The position numbers and the translations under genes are program-made. Shown here one piece after another: positions 14,774 through 22,093 of a stretch of 31,909 nt of DNA. Position 1 is the stretch's first letter. Each line of letters starts with the position of its first letter. The stretch is from a virus: positions 1 through 31,909 of the IMG/VR virus record IMGVR_UViG_3300037487_002640; one strand, given 5' to 3'. The notes beneath the pieces were generated by a model. It was not told where the DNA came from. It did no database searches and saw only the letters and a program-made list of their open reading frames with translations.

Positions 14774-16142
14774 ATCGGTCGACGAGATCCGCGCCTTGAT
14801 GGAACACCCTCCGGGCGCCCGCAAGATCAACGAAGACGGCAGCAAGACCTGGGTCAAGAGCCCGCTGCCGACGCTCGAGAACATCGAGGTGGCCATCAAA
14901 GAGGACCCGGTGATCTCCGCTGCGGTTTCCTACGATGAGCTCCGCCACTGCCTCTGTTGGAACGGAGAGCCGCTGACCGACGCCTTTGTCACGCACCTGA
15001 CCACCGGCGTGGGGCGCACCTACAAGCTGCGGGTCAAGTCGGCCCTGTTCTACGAGCAGCTCTACAGCGTCGCTCGCATGTGCTGGTCGGTGAACCCGCT
15101 GAAAGACTACCTCGAAGGCTTGGTCTGGGACGGAATCCCCCGCCTGGGCGAGCTCTTGACCACGTCCGCCGGAGCGCCCGACACCCAGCTGGTCCGGTCG
15201 GTCGGCACGAAGTTTGCGGTCTCGGCCGTGGCGAGGGCCCTTGATCCTGGCTGCAAGGTCGACACCATGATGATCTTCGCCGGGGGCCAGGGCACCTTCA
15301 AGTCGACGTGGTTCCGCACCATCTTCGGGGATGATTTCTTCACCGACACGCGCTTCAACCTCGACGACAAAGACGCGTTGATGGGCCTTCAGGGCGTATG
15401 GGGATGGGAAATCGCTGAGCTGTCTTCGATCACCGGCAAGTCGGCCGAAAAGGTGAAGGCGCACTTGAGCTCGCAGGTCGACCGGTTCCGCCGCCCCTAC
15501 GCGAAGATCCACGAAACCGCCCCTCGGTCCACCGTCTTCGTCGGAACCACCAACCAGCAGCAGTTTCTCATGGATGATACCGGCGGACGTCGATTCTGGG
15601 TCATTCGGATCGGCCGGATCGACCTCGACTGGCTGAGCGAAAACCGCGACCAGCTGTGGGCTGAGGCGGTCGACCGCTTTCGGCAGGGCGAAACCTGGTG
15701 GCTGGGCCCCGAGGAAGAGGCCTTGATGATCGAGGCCCGCTCGGAGCACGAAGTCGAAGATGAGCCCTGGATCGAGTCTCTCGTCGGCTACGCCACCGCT
15801 ATGGCAAACACCCCCGGCGCCAGCCTGAAAGGGGTCTCGCTCCAAGCGGTGTTGACGGGGCTCAACCAGGCGAAGGCCAACGGTGACCCGTGGAAGCTGA
15901 GCCGTGGCCACGTCATGAGGTCCGCTGAGGCGCTCAAGGCCGCCGGCTGGACCAAGGCTCGGTTCAAGGTCGAAGGCCAGCCCAAGTGGCTCTGGCTGCC
16001 CGAGGGGAGGCAGCCGTCCGAGGGCGTGGTGCCTGACTGCGACCTCTCGATCACCGAGGCGGCCATCGAGGCTGCGGACAAAACGCTGCGAAACATGCGG
16101 CAGAGGCAGCAAGAGCACTCCGCAAGGCTCTCGCTCAACTGA
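14757..16142 (+). CDS. VirE-family replicative helicase/ATPase, 461 aa
   Basis: Matches the virulence-associated E (VirE) P-loop family found in phage and plasmid replication proteins. In order: NPLKDYLEGLVWDGIPRL (about 113-130), PGCKVDTMMIFAGGQG leading into Walker A GGQGTFKST (176-184), WGWEIAEL as Walker B (215-222), FVGTTN as sensor (261-266) and DTGGRRFW with the arginine finger (274-281). A C-terminal winged-helix-like region and a basic helical tail follow. I use ATG 14757; a TTG sits directly before it. Coupled to the primase gene by overlap, it should unwind the origin. No DNA polymerase follows, so host polymerase recruitment is likely. Confidence 0.85.
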   Translation: MQRESRSVDEIRALMEHPPGARKINEDGSKTWVKSPLPTLENIEVAIKEDPVISAAVSYDELRHCLCWNGEPLTDAFVTHLTTGVGRTYKLRVKSALFYEQLYSVARMCWSVNPLKDYLEGLVWDGIPRLGELLTTSAGAPDTQLVRSVGTKFAVSAVARALDPGCKVDTMMIFAGGQGTFKSTWFRTIFGDDFFTDTRFNLDDKDALMGLQGVWGWEIAELSSITGKSAEKVKAHLSSQVDRFRRPYAKIHETAPRSTVFVGTTNQQQFLMDDTGGRRFWVIRIGRIDLDWLSENRDQLWAEAVDRFRQGETWWLGPEEEALMIEARSEHEVEDEPWIESLVGYATAMANTPGASLKGVSLQAVLTGLNQAKANGDPWKLSRGHVMRSAEALKAAGWTKARFKVEGQPKWLWLPEGRQPSEGVVPDCDLSITEAAIEAADKTLRNMRQRQQEHSARLSLN

Positions 16143-16150
16143 GCGGTAGA

Positions 16151-16402
16151 GGTGCCAACCCCAGCCCCCTCGTGTTCAGTATGGAGCCGAGGGGGCTTCG
16201 TCTATCCCGAGCTGGACGTCAATCTCGAGAGCTCTCTCCAACCTCTGAAAAGCCCCTGAGGTTGGTTGGCGCCTCCAAAATCAGCTGCTGCTGCCCCTTT
16301 ACTTACTATAGATCCAACCTGAACAATAGAAAAGAGGTAAGAATAGTAGGCAGTAGTAGTAGTAGTATAGGTGTTGGCAGAATTTGAGGTGGGGTTGGCA
16401 CC
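16151..16402. repeat. Long-range 13-bp inverted repeat bracketing the non-coding region
   Basis: GGTGCCAACCCCA at 16151-16163 is the exact reverse complement of TGGGGTTGGCACC at 16390-16402. The arms lie 226 bases apart and bracket the AT-richer segment. Protein binding sites in opposite orientation, or a large foldback, are both possible. Confidence 0.7.
16163..16197 (+). terminator. Hairpin terminator after the helicase gene
   Basis: AGCCCCCTCG at 16163-16172 pairs perfectly with CGAGGGGGCT at 16188-16197 around a 15-base loop, 20 bases after the helicase stop. It is followed by TCGTCTATC, so the U tract is poor. It separates the replication genes from the non-coding region. Confidence 0.6.
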
Positions 16403-16470
16403 GTGAGCAAAGGCCCTGCAGCATGTCGCTTTCAGCGGGGCCATCCTTTTACCGACCTGAGGTTGGCGCG
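16204..16470. other. Candidate replication origin: repeat cluster with AT-rich island
   Basis: No gene of either strand can be supported from 16143 to 16583. GGTTGG-type elements recur: CCTGAGGTTGG at 16255-16265 and again at 16456-16466, GGTTGG at 16265-16270 region and 16393, CCAACCT inverted at 16238-16244 and 16314-16320. Between them, 16297-16380 is clearly poorer in GC than the rest of the genome (TTTACTTACTATAG, AATAGAAAAGAGG, then five AGT units). Iteron-like repeats, an unwinding-prone island and the adjacent primase-helicase genes are the usual marks of an origin. This is inference from structure only. Confidence 0.5.
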
Positions 16471-16522
16471 CACGCCCACGCCCAGCGAGGCACCCGGCCG
16501 CCTGAGAAACGCCTAAAGAAAG

Positions 16523-16552
16523 TTGACAAACACAGTCGGGCTGTGTTACCAT
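16523..16552 (+). promoter_or_regulatory. Strong promoter with a palindromic operator filling its spacer
   Basis: TTGACA at 16523-16528 and TACCAT at 16547-16552 with an 18-base spacer. The perfect inverted repeat AACACAG (16529-16535) / CTGTGTT (16541-16547), five bases apart, fills the spacer. A dimeric repressor here would block RNA polymerase. The ribbon-helix-helix protein encoded 32 bases downstream is the natural candidate. Confidence 0.7.
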
Positions 16553-16583
16553 AGATGCAGGGCTGAGCCCAAGGAGTGCACCA

Positions 16584-16943
16584 ATGGACGACTTTCCCGA
16601 CCGCGGCATCTGGGTCTCTGCGAGGATTCGCGAAGAGTCCCGTGACATCCTCGACACCCTGCGAGCAGCGACCGGTTGCAGAACGATCAGCGACACCTTG
16701 AACGCGGTCATCCGCGCCGCGGCCGAGCCTGAGGGCTTCACCGCCCTGAGCGCCTTCGTGGCCTCCAGGGGCCTCGCTGGCCGCCGGGCGCCCAAGCGCC
16801 TGGCCCGAGAGCCGGGAGCAGCCCTGGGCCCTTTGCCGAGCCCCGTGGCGGCAGCCGAGCCCGTGGTCGAGCCTGCACCCGGAGCGGTGGACTTCTGGTC
16901 GGCGGAGTTTGGCGGTGTCGAGCCCGCGCTGGCGGCGACTTGA
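16584..16943 (+). CDS. Ribbon-helix-helix-like DNA-binding regulator, 119 aa
   Basis: The N-terminal 45 residues fit an Arc/MetJ/CopG-type fold: a beta strand (GIWVSARIREES), a helix (RDILDTLRAATG) and a second helix (TISDTLNAVIRAAAE). The rest (about 55-119) is proline/alanine-rich with no domain I can name and ends VDFWSAEFGGVEPALAAT. The start ATG 16584 lies behind AAGGAG. It is the first gene after the operator-bearing promoter and opens the long packaging and structural unit, so autoregulation and control of that unit are plausible. The RHH call rests on the pattern only. Confidence 0.5.
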   Translation: MDDFPDRGIWVSARIREESRDILDTLRAATGCRTISDTLNAVIRAAAEPEGFTALSAFVASRGLAGRRAPKRLAREPGAALGPLPSPVAAAEPVVEPAPGAVDFWSAEFGGVEPALAAT

Positions 16944-17353
16944 GCCCGGAAGAGCGCGCCGCCTTGATCGCCGGCAGGGTGTTTCACGGCGACCTCGACA
17001 AGGGCCGGCGCGCCTGGTGCGCCGAGTGCGGCGCCCGGGTGGGTGCGACGCACTTCGACTTCGAGGCCTACGCCGAGGCCCACCCCCGAGCGCTTCAGGG
17101 GATCTCCGCACGGGACTTGACCGAGTTCCAGCGGCGGACCGGCGACGGCCTGCGACGCGTGGCCCGGTGGCTCCTCGAGCGCCGCGACCGTGACATTCGC
17201 GCCCTGGCTCTTGAGCTGAAGGCGGTGGGTGGCGGCTGGACTAAAGAGCTCGAGGAGGAGATCGAGCGGCGGACAAACGCGATCACGCTGCGAGTCAAGG
17301 GTCGGATGAACGGGGCAGGTCAACCGGTGCTTTCACCTAAGGGGATCGCCTGA
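16940..17353 (+). CDS. Hypothetical protein with a CxxC motif, 137 aa
   Basis: The frame opens at TTG 16940, overlapping the regulator's stop (TTGA); no suitable ATG follows, so a TTG start is the best choice. The product has RRAWCAECGARVG (CxxC, about residues 27-30), then a largely helical, charged remainder (ISARDLTEFQRRTGDG, WLLERRDRDIRALALE). A single CxxC could be half a zinc site. The gene is tightly coupled to its neighbours on both sides (four and one base overlaps). Function unknown. Confidence 0.55.
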   Translation: MSPEERAALIAGRVFHGDLDKGRRAWCAECGARVGATHFDFEAYAEAHPRALQGISARDLTEFQRRTGDGLRRVARWLLERRDRDIRALALELKAVGGGWTKELEEEIERRTNAITLRVKGRMNGAGQPVLSPKGIA

Positions 17354-17910
17354 TGGCAAAGACACCAAGGACCGAGGAACAGCTCGCTGATCTGCTCTGG
17401 GAAAAGTGCGTACTCGACCACGCCACCGGCTGTTGGGAGTGGACCGGGAAGCGAAAGCCGGAGGGCTATGGATCGCTGACCTGGCAGAGGTCACGCAAGG
17501 CGGTGATAGGGGCCCACCGGATCTCATACGCGATCTTCGTGGAAGACCCCGGAAGCCTCCACGTCATGCACTCGTGCGATAACCGTCTGTGCTGCAATCC
17601 GAACCACCTTTCGGTCGGAACGGACGCGGAGAACAAAGCCGATATGGTCAAGAAAGGGCGTCAAGCCAAAGGCGAGAGCTGCGCGCGGTCAAAGTTGACC
17701 GAGCCTGAGGTGCAGGAAATTCGGCTGCGCCTGCAGCACCAGAAAGGATCATACATAGCTGAGGCATATGGAGTGACAAAGCACGTAGTAAGCCAGATCA
17801 AACTCGGAAGTACATGGACCCATGTTCCGGACAGAGACTGGTCGCCCGAGGAGATCCCCTCGGTGCTCACGCACCGCTGGGTCGATCCGTTCGATGCCGA
17901 GCTCACCTAA
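17353..17910 (+). CDS. HNH (HNH_3-type) endonuclease with C-terminal DNA-binding module, 185 aa
   Basis: A typical phage HNH_3 nuclease: GCWEWTG (26-32), GYGSL, AHRISYAIF (54-62), then the catalytic block HSCDNRLCCNPNHLSVGT (H73 to about 90) and ENKADM. Residues 113-163 form a second part, SKLTEPEVQEIR followed by a helix-turn-helix-like AYGVTKHVVSQIK and ending DRDW, which should read target DNA. Around 17740-17830 base composition is visibly more AT than flanking genes, a hint of recent transfer. Such enzymes are often homing endonucleases; HNH proteins beside terminase genes can also assist packaging (known for HK97-type phages), and the sequence does not decide. Confidence 0.85.
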   Translation: MAKTPRTEEQLADLLWEKCVLDHATGCWEWTGKRKPEGYGSLTWQRSRKAVIGAHRISYAIFVEDPGSLHVMHSCDNRLCCNPNHLSVGTDAENKADMVKKGRQAKGESCARSKLTEPEVQEIRLRLQHQKGSYIAEAYGVTKHVVSQIKLGSTWTHVPDRDWSPEEIPSVLTHRWVDPFDAELT

Positions 17911-17922
17911 GGAGATCAACTG

Positions 17923-18222
17923 ATGCGCGCCAAACGAAAGGTTTCGGACAAGATCATGGGCGAGCAAAACCCCTTTTCCAAGCTCACGGTCGACAAGGTG
18001 CAGCAGATCCGGCTGCTGCCCGAAGAGCGCCTCACCGTGCTCGCCGCGCTCTACGGGGTGTCACGGAACACCGTGAAGAAAGTCCGGGATGGCAAGGCCT
18101 GGACCCAGGTGGAGGACCGGCCCTGGGCGCCGGGCGAGGCCGAGGCGGTGGGCAAGCGGCTGGCCCTGCACCGGTTCCTGCTCCGGCCCCACGAAGACGC
18201 CTGCGCCCTCGGCCACGAATGA
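17923..18222 (+). CDS. Orphan HTH protein related to the HNH C-terminal module, 99 aa
   Basis: Starts at ATG 17923 behind a strong AAGGAG. Residues 19-30 (SKLTVDKVQQIR) and 40-68 (ALYGVSRNTVKKVRDG... DRPW) line up with residues 113-124 and 135-163 of the HNH protein just upstream, but no nuclease block precedes them. A charged helical tail follows (70-99). It looks like a duplicated or separated DNA-binding module. It could be a repressor, a remnant of a second HNH gene, or a partner of the terminase encoded next. Confidence 0.6.
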   Translation: MRAKRKVSDKIMGEQNPFSKLTVDKVQQIRLLPEERLTVLAALYGVSRNTVKKVRDGKAWTQVEDRPWAPGEAEAVGKRLALHRFLLRPHEDACALGHE

Positions 18223-18322
18223 GTCGGGCCGGGAGCCAGCGTCCGCCTGCCCGGCGGGCTAAGATCGAGGTGCGCAACAGCGCTGTGCAATGTACGCATA
18301 GTTCAACTACTTAGGTGGCAAA

Positions 18323-18781
18323 ATGGCACTGGATCCCTGGCGCGTCATCGAGGCTTCGCTCACTCCGCTTCAGAAGAAAACTGTGAAGTGGCTCGCGAAG
18401 AACGCACCGAATGAACCGTACGCAGCTGGACGGGCGGGGATCGCTACCATTTCGGCGATCAACCGCTGGGGCTCGGACCACACGCGCGGCTGGGTGGCTG
18501 CCTACCGGAAGGAGTTCCCCTGCCCCGAGGAGGTGGCTGAAGAGGCTCGGAATCGGCTGCTGCGCATGGTTCCCGCAGCGGTGACCCTCATTGGGGAGGC
18601 GATCACGGGCACGGCAAAGCCCGGTCGGGTGAACCAGTTTTCCGTGCGCCTTGCGCAGTTCGCCGTAGAGACCGCCTTCGCCCGCGCTGACGCGCTCAAG
18701 AAGGAGCGCCTGGCGGCGGCCGACAGCGAAGAGGCGATCGAGTCCGAAGAGCTCGACAACATCCTTGATATGGCCGGGTAG
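18323..18781 (+). CDS. Putative terminase small subunit, 152 aa
   Basis: A helical 152-aa protein directly upstream of the large terminase gene (four-base gap). It has an N-terminal helix-turn-helix-like part (about 15-60: PLQKKTVKWLAKNAP, ATISAINRWGSD), a central helical oligomerisation region (60-125) and an acidic C-terminus (SEEAIESEELDNILDM) of the kind that contacts the large subunit. Position and architecture support DNA recognition for packaging. The 100-base gap upstream contains the palindrome ACAGCGCTGT (18277-18286). Small terminases diverge strongly, so this rests partly on context. Confidence 0.65.
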   Translation: MALDPWRVIEASLTPLQKKTVKWLAKNAPNEPYAAGRAGIATISAINRWGSDHTRGWVAAYRKEFPCPEEVAEEARNRLLRMVPAAVTLIGEAITGTAKPGRVNQFSVRLAQFAVETAFARADALKKERLAAADSEEAIESEELDNILDMAG

Positions 18782-18785
18782 GTAG

Positions 18786-20375
18786 ATGTACGTGCGGAAC
18801 CTTGCTGACGTCTTCGTCCCAGCGCGTGTGCCCAAGGCCAAGCGCGCTGCCGTGGCGAAGATGCTCAACTCGGTCGACAGCTACGCTAAACTACTGAAAG
18901 TGCAGAGCAAAGACTCGAAGAAGATGATCCCCTTCGCTGCCCTGCCCATGCAGCGGAAGATCTTCGACGCGGTGAACGCCGGATCGAAGCGGATCTTGAT
19001 CCTCAAGGCTCGCCAAGTGGCGGCCACCACGGGGTGCAAGCTGGTGCTCCAGTGGCTCGCCTCGACCACGAAGCAAGAGTCGATGCACGCGATCGTCTCG
19101 ATGCGCGATGACTCCGCTACAAGTCTGCTCGCGGAGAACAGGCGCTGGGTGCTTCACCCGCCCGCGATTCTACGTAGAGAGCTTGACGCCAGCGCGAAGG
19201 GGGGGATCACGTTCAAGAGCACGAAGGCCTCGATCAAGGCGTTCACGGCTCGATCCGAGAGCGGCCTGCGGTCGTTCTCCCCGACCGCCGCCCTGGTCTC
19301 GGAGGCCGCCTTCGCGCCCGACCTGGAAGAGGTCCTGGCCCAGGTCGACGCGGCCGTGGGCGAGGGCCTCATCATGGCCGAAAGCACAGCGAATATCCCA
19401 GGCGATTTCTTCAGCAAGCTGGTCATGGGTGCGCCCGAGAACGGCTGGACGCTGTTGACGATGTGGTGGTGGGAACACCCTACGTACTGCGACGGACCGA
19501 GCGAAGTGCCGGAGGACTTCGAGTCCCAGCTGTCGGCCGACGAGAAAGCGCTGCGCACCCTCTACGGGCTTTCCCTCGGCCAGCTCCACTGGCGCCGGCG
19601 GACCGAGGCCCGGCTGGGCTCGGCCCACAAGTTTCGCCGCGAGTACCCCGCGTGCATGGACGACTGCTTCCTCGACCGGAAGGGCGGGTACTTCGAGGAC
19701 GGCCTGCTCGGCGCCATCGACGTGCTTGAGGAGCTGCCCCTGCACGGTGGCCTGGGCCGCGAGCTCGAGGCCCCGCAGACCGAGGACCGCTACGTCATGG
19801 GCGTGGACGTGGGCGGCGGCGTGGGCGGCGACTACAGCACGCTCTGCGTGGTCTCGGTGAGCACCCGGCAGGCGGTCTACGTAGAGCGCAGCAACACCGT
19901 GACGCCCGCCCAGTGGGCCCAGCGCTCGGTGCAGGTGGCCAGTAGGTACAACTCCGCTATGATCCTCGCGGAGAGCAACAACCACGGCCACGCGTTTCTA
20001 CTTGAGATCAACTACTGTAGGTACAGAAACCTATGGCTCGACCCGAAGACCGGAAAGCCGTGGACCACCACCCTCCAGAGCAAGCTCGACGCCTTTGACA
20101 CGCTGCGCGAGAGCCTGCAGCTGATGCGGATTCTCGACCGTACCACTTGGATGGAGCTGCGCTCGCTGACCATCATGCCCGGCAAGGTCGCGCCCGAGGC
20201 CCCGAAGGGGGCGCACGACGACGCGGCCGTCGCCTGCGCGCTGGCCTTCAGGTGTTTACGCGACGTGCCCGCCAGCTGGCGCACCGCCGCGCTAAACTCC
20301 CCCCGAGACCGCGTGACCGACCTCCTGGCCTCGAACCGGGCCCGCAGAATCAAGTCGGGCTCGATGCCCTTCTAA
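18786..20375 (+). CDS. Terminase large subunit (packaging ATPase and nuclease), 529 aa
   Basis: Motor protein that pumps DNA into the prohead and cuts concatemers. The ATPase part holds LKARQVAATT (74-82), in the place of the Walker A arm, LVSEAAF (E173) as Walker B-like, and MAESTAN (197-203) as coupling motif. The RNase H-fold nuclease part shows GVDVGGGVGGDYST (D341, D349), ILAESNN (E396) and HDDAAVACALA (D478/D479). The Walker A analogue lacks the usual G-K-S/T, as in other terminases with a KxRQxG-type loop, but also has Ala where Gly is expected. Length is normal. The start is ATG 18786, following the small subunit. Confidence 0.9.
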   Translation: MYVRNLADVFVPARVPKAKRAAVAKMLNSVDSYAKLLKVQSKDSKKMIPFAALPMQRKIFDAVNAGSKRILILKARQVAATTGCKLVLQWLASTTKQESMHAIVSMRDDSATSLLAENRRWVLHPPAILRRELDASAKGGITFKSTKASIKAFTARSESGLRSFSPTAALVSEAAFAPDLEEVLAQVDAAVGEGLIMAESTANIPGDFFSKLVMGAPENGWTLLTMWWWEHPTYCDGPSEVPEDFESQLSADEKALRTLYGLSLGQLHWRRRTEARLGSAHKFRREYPACMDDCFLDRKGGYFEDGLLGAIDVLEELPLHGGLGRELEAPQTEDRYVMGVDVGGGVGGDYSTLCVVSVSTRQAVYVERSNTVTPAQWAQRSVQVASRYNSAMILAESNNHGHAFLLEINYCRYRNLWLDPKTGKPWTTTLQSKLDAFDTLRESLQLMRILDRTTWMELRSLTIMPGKVAPEAPKGAHDDAAVACALAFRCLRDVPASWRTAALNSPRDRVTDLLASNRARRIKSGSMPF

Positions 20376-20386
20376 GGACAAGACCT

Positions 20387-22093
20387 ATGGCTCTTTCTGC
20401 CCGAGACGTCCGCTCGATTGTCGTCAACCACGACGCCTACTTCGACTCTTGCCGGTCCGACCTGCGCGAGTGCAAAGCGCTGTACATGACGCGTTTCTGG
20501 CGGCACAGGAACGGGGCCACCGCGAGGGCCAACACCACCGAGGTGCCCAAGGGCTACGCCGTGGTCGAGAGCTACCTCGGCTCGCTCTACGCGAAGAACC
20601 CCTCGGTCCGGGTCGAGCCCGACCTCCGCGACCGCGGCAACCCGGCGGTGGCCCAGGCCACGGCCAACCAGTTCCTGCTCGACGTGCGCGAGCAGCTCGA
20701 AGACGCCACGCGCCTCGCCTTGATCTACCCCTGCGCCTTCATCAAGCTCGCCCCTGTGGAAAGCCCTGACCCGCTCAAGCGGGTGAGCTGCGGCGCCCTG
20801 CCGCCCTGGGAAGTGATCGTCGACGCGACCGCGACCAGCTGGGAGGCGCAGCGCTTCGTCGGCCACGTCTACCTCATGCCGCTCAGCGAGGCGTCCGTGC
20901 GTTTCAGCAAGCCCGAGGCTGAGTTCCGCCCTCGGGTTTACACTAAGTGGATCGACGGAGATCAAGTCAAGGTCGGAGGGATGGGCTCCCCGGTGGCCAT
21001 GCCCGAGCGCGACATGCAGTCCGAGACCGATAAGTGGGTGCGCGTCGCGGAGATGTACGACCTCCAGGCCGACAAGCTGCTGGTCTGGTCGCAAGACTAC
21101 GGGGACGGCGACGTCTTCCTCTTCGAGGGAGTCAAGGTGCAGGTCGGCGCCCTCGACCTTGGCGCCACGGCGGACAGCGAACAGGCCGACGCCGAGCTCG
21201 TGCATGAGACCTCGGGGATCCCCTATAAGAGCTCTTCCGGAAGGCCGATCGTCCCTATCATTCCGCTCTACTTCAGCCGCGACCCTGACACCCCGCTCCG
21301 GGGCTACAGCCTGATCGAGCGGAGCCGGGACCAGCTGCGGGAGCTCAACCTGATCCGCACCTACCAGGCCCAGGGCACGCGCCGGATGGCCCGCCAGTGG
21401 ATGGTCCGCGCGGGGTTCCTGAGCCAGGACGCTGCGGCGAAGATCTCTCAGGGGATCGACGGAGAGATGATCGAGGTCGACCTACAGCCGGGTCTCCCGC
21501 TCGAAGGCAACATCACCCCGGTGCCCCAGGCGTCGATGCCGCCGGACATCGAGGCCTACGCCTTGAACGTGCAGTCGGACATCAACGACGCCTCGATGCT
21601 GGCGCCGTTCACGCGGGGCGAGGCTACGGGAACCACCGCTACGGAACAGACCCTACTGGCCGCCTACACCTCCAGCGAGATCGGACGGATGGCTCGGGCC
21701 CGAGACGGCGTGATCACCTCGATCGCCATGGCCTACAACGTGATCTTGAGCGTGGTGCTCGGTGAAGACGCCGAGCCACTGGCCCTTCCCAACCCGGTCG
21801 GCCCCACCATCTTGAGCGCGGACGACTTGACCGGTGACTTCGGCTACTGGGCGGTGGACGCCGGCACCACGCCGATCTCGGACGCCACCAAACAGGCCTC
21901 GCTGGAGCGGCTGGCGCCGATCTTGACCAGCCTGGGCGCCGACCCGAAGGCCGTGCTCGAAGAGATTGTGCGCGCGTTCCAGCTGCCCGCCGACCTGGGT
22001 AAAGTCCTGCCCCCTCCCGCGCCGCCCCCCGGCGCCCCCACCCCCGAGCAAGACGCGGGCGCCCCGCCGCCGCCGCCTATGGAGATGATCTGA
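20387..22093 (+). CDS. Portal protein, 568 aa
   Basis: Dodecameric ring at the capsid vertex through which DNA enters and leaves. I chose ATG 20387 (MALSARDVRSIVVN) because AAGGA lies upstream and the preceding terminase ends at 20375; earlier in-frame starts lie inside that gene. The centre has the wing and stem-like pattern of portals (LIYPCAFIKLAPVES, PWEVIVDATATSWE, LIERSRDQLRELNLIRT). The helix region around YALNVQSDINDASML and TATEQTLLAAYTSSEI is typical of the crown and clip part. The C-terminus is proline-rich (PPPAPPPGAPTP). Gene order, size and these motifs agree. Confidence 0.85.
   Translation: MALSARDVRSIVVNHDAYFDSCRSDLRECKALYMTRFWRHRNGATARANTTEVPKGYAVVESYLGSLYAKNPSVRVEPDLRDRGNPAVAQATANQFLLDVREQLEDATRLALIYPCAFIKLAPVESPDPLKRVSCGALPPWEVIVDATATSWEAQRFVGHVYLMPLSEASVRFSKPEAEFRPRVYTKWIDGDQVKVGGMGSPVAMPERDMQSETDKWVRVAEMYDLQADKLLVWSQDYGDGDVFLFEGVKVQVGALDLGATADSEQADAELVHETSGIPYKSSSGRPIVPIIPLYFSRDPDTPLRGYSLIERSRDQLRELNLIRTYQAQGTRRMARQWMVRAGFLSQDAAAKISQGIDGEMIEVDLQPGLPLEGNITPVPQASMPPDIEAYALNVQSDINDASMLAPFTRGEATGTTATEQTLLAAYTSSEIGRMARARDGVITSIAMAYNVILSVVLGEDAEPLALPNPVGPTILSADDLTGDFGYWAVDAGTTPISDATKQASLERLAPILTSLGADPKAVLEEIVRAFQLPADLGKVLPPPAPPPGAPTPEQDAGAPPPPPMEMI

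Noticed and set aside
16350-16370. AGT trinucleotide run as a CRISPR or coding microsatellite
   Set aside because: It has only about five units, no spacers and no open frame. It fits an AT-richer non-coding island better.
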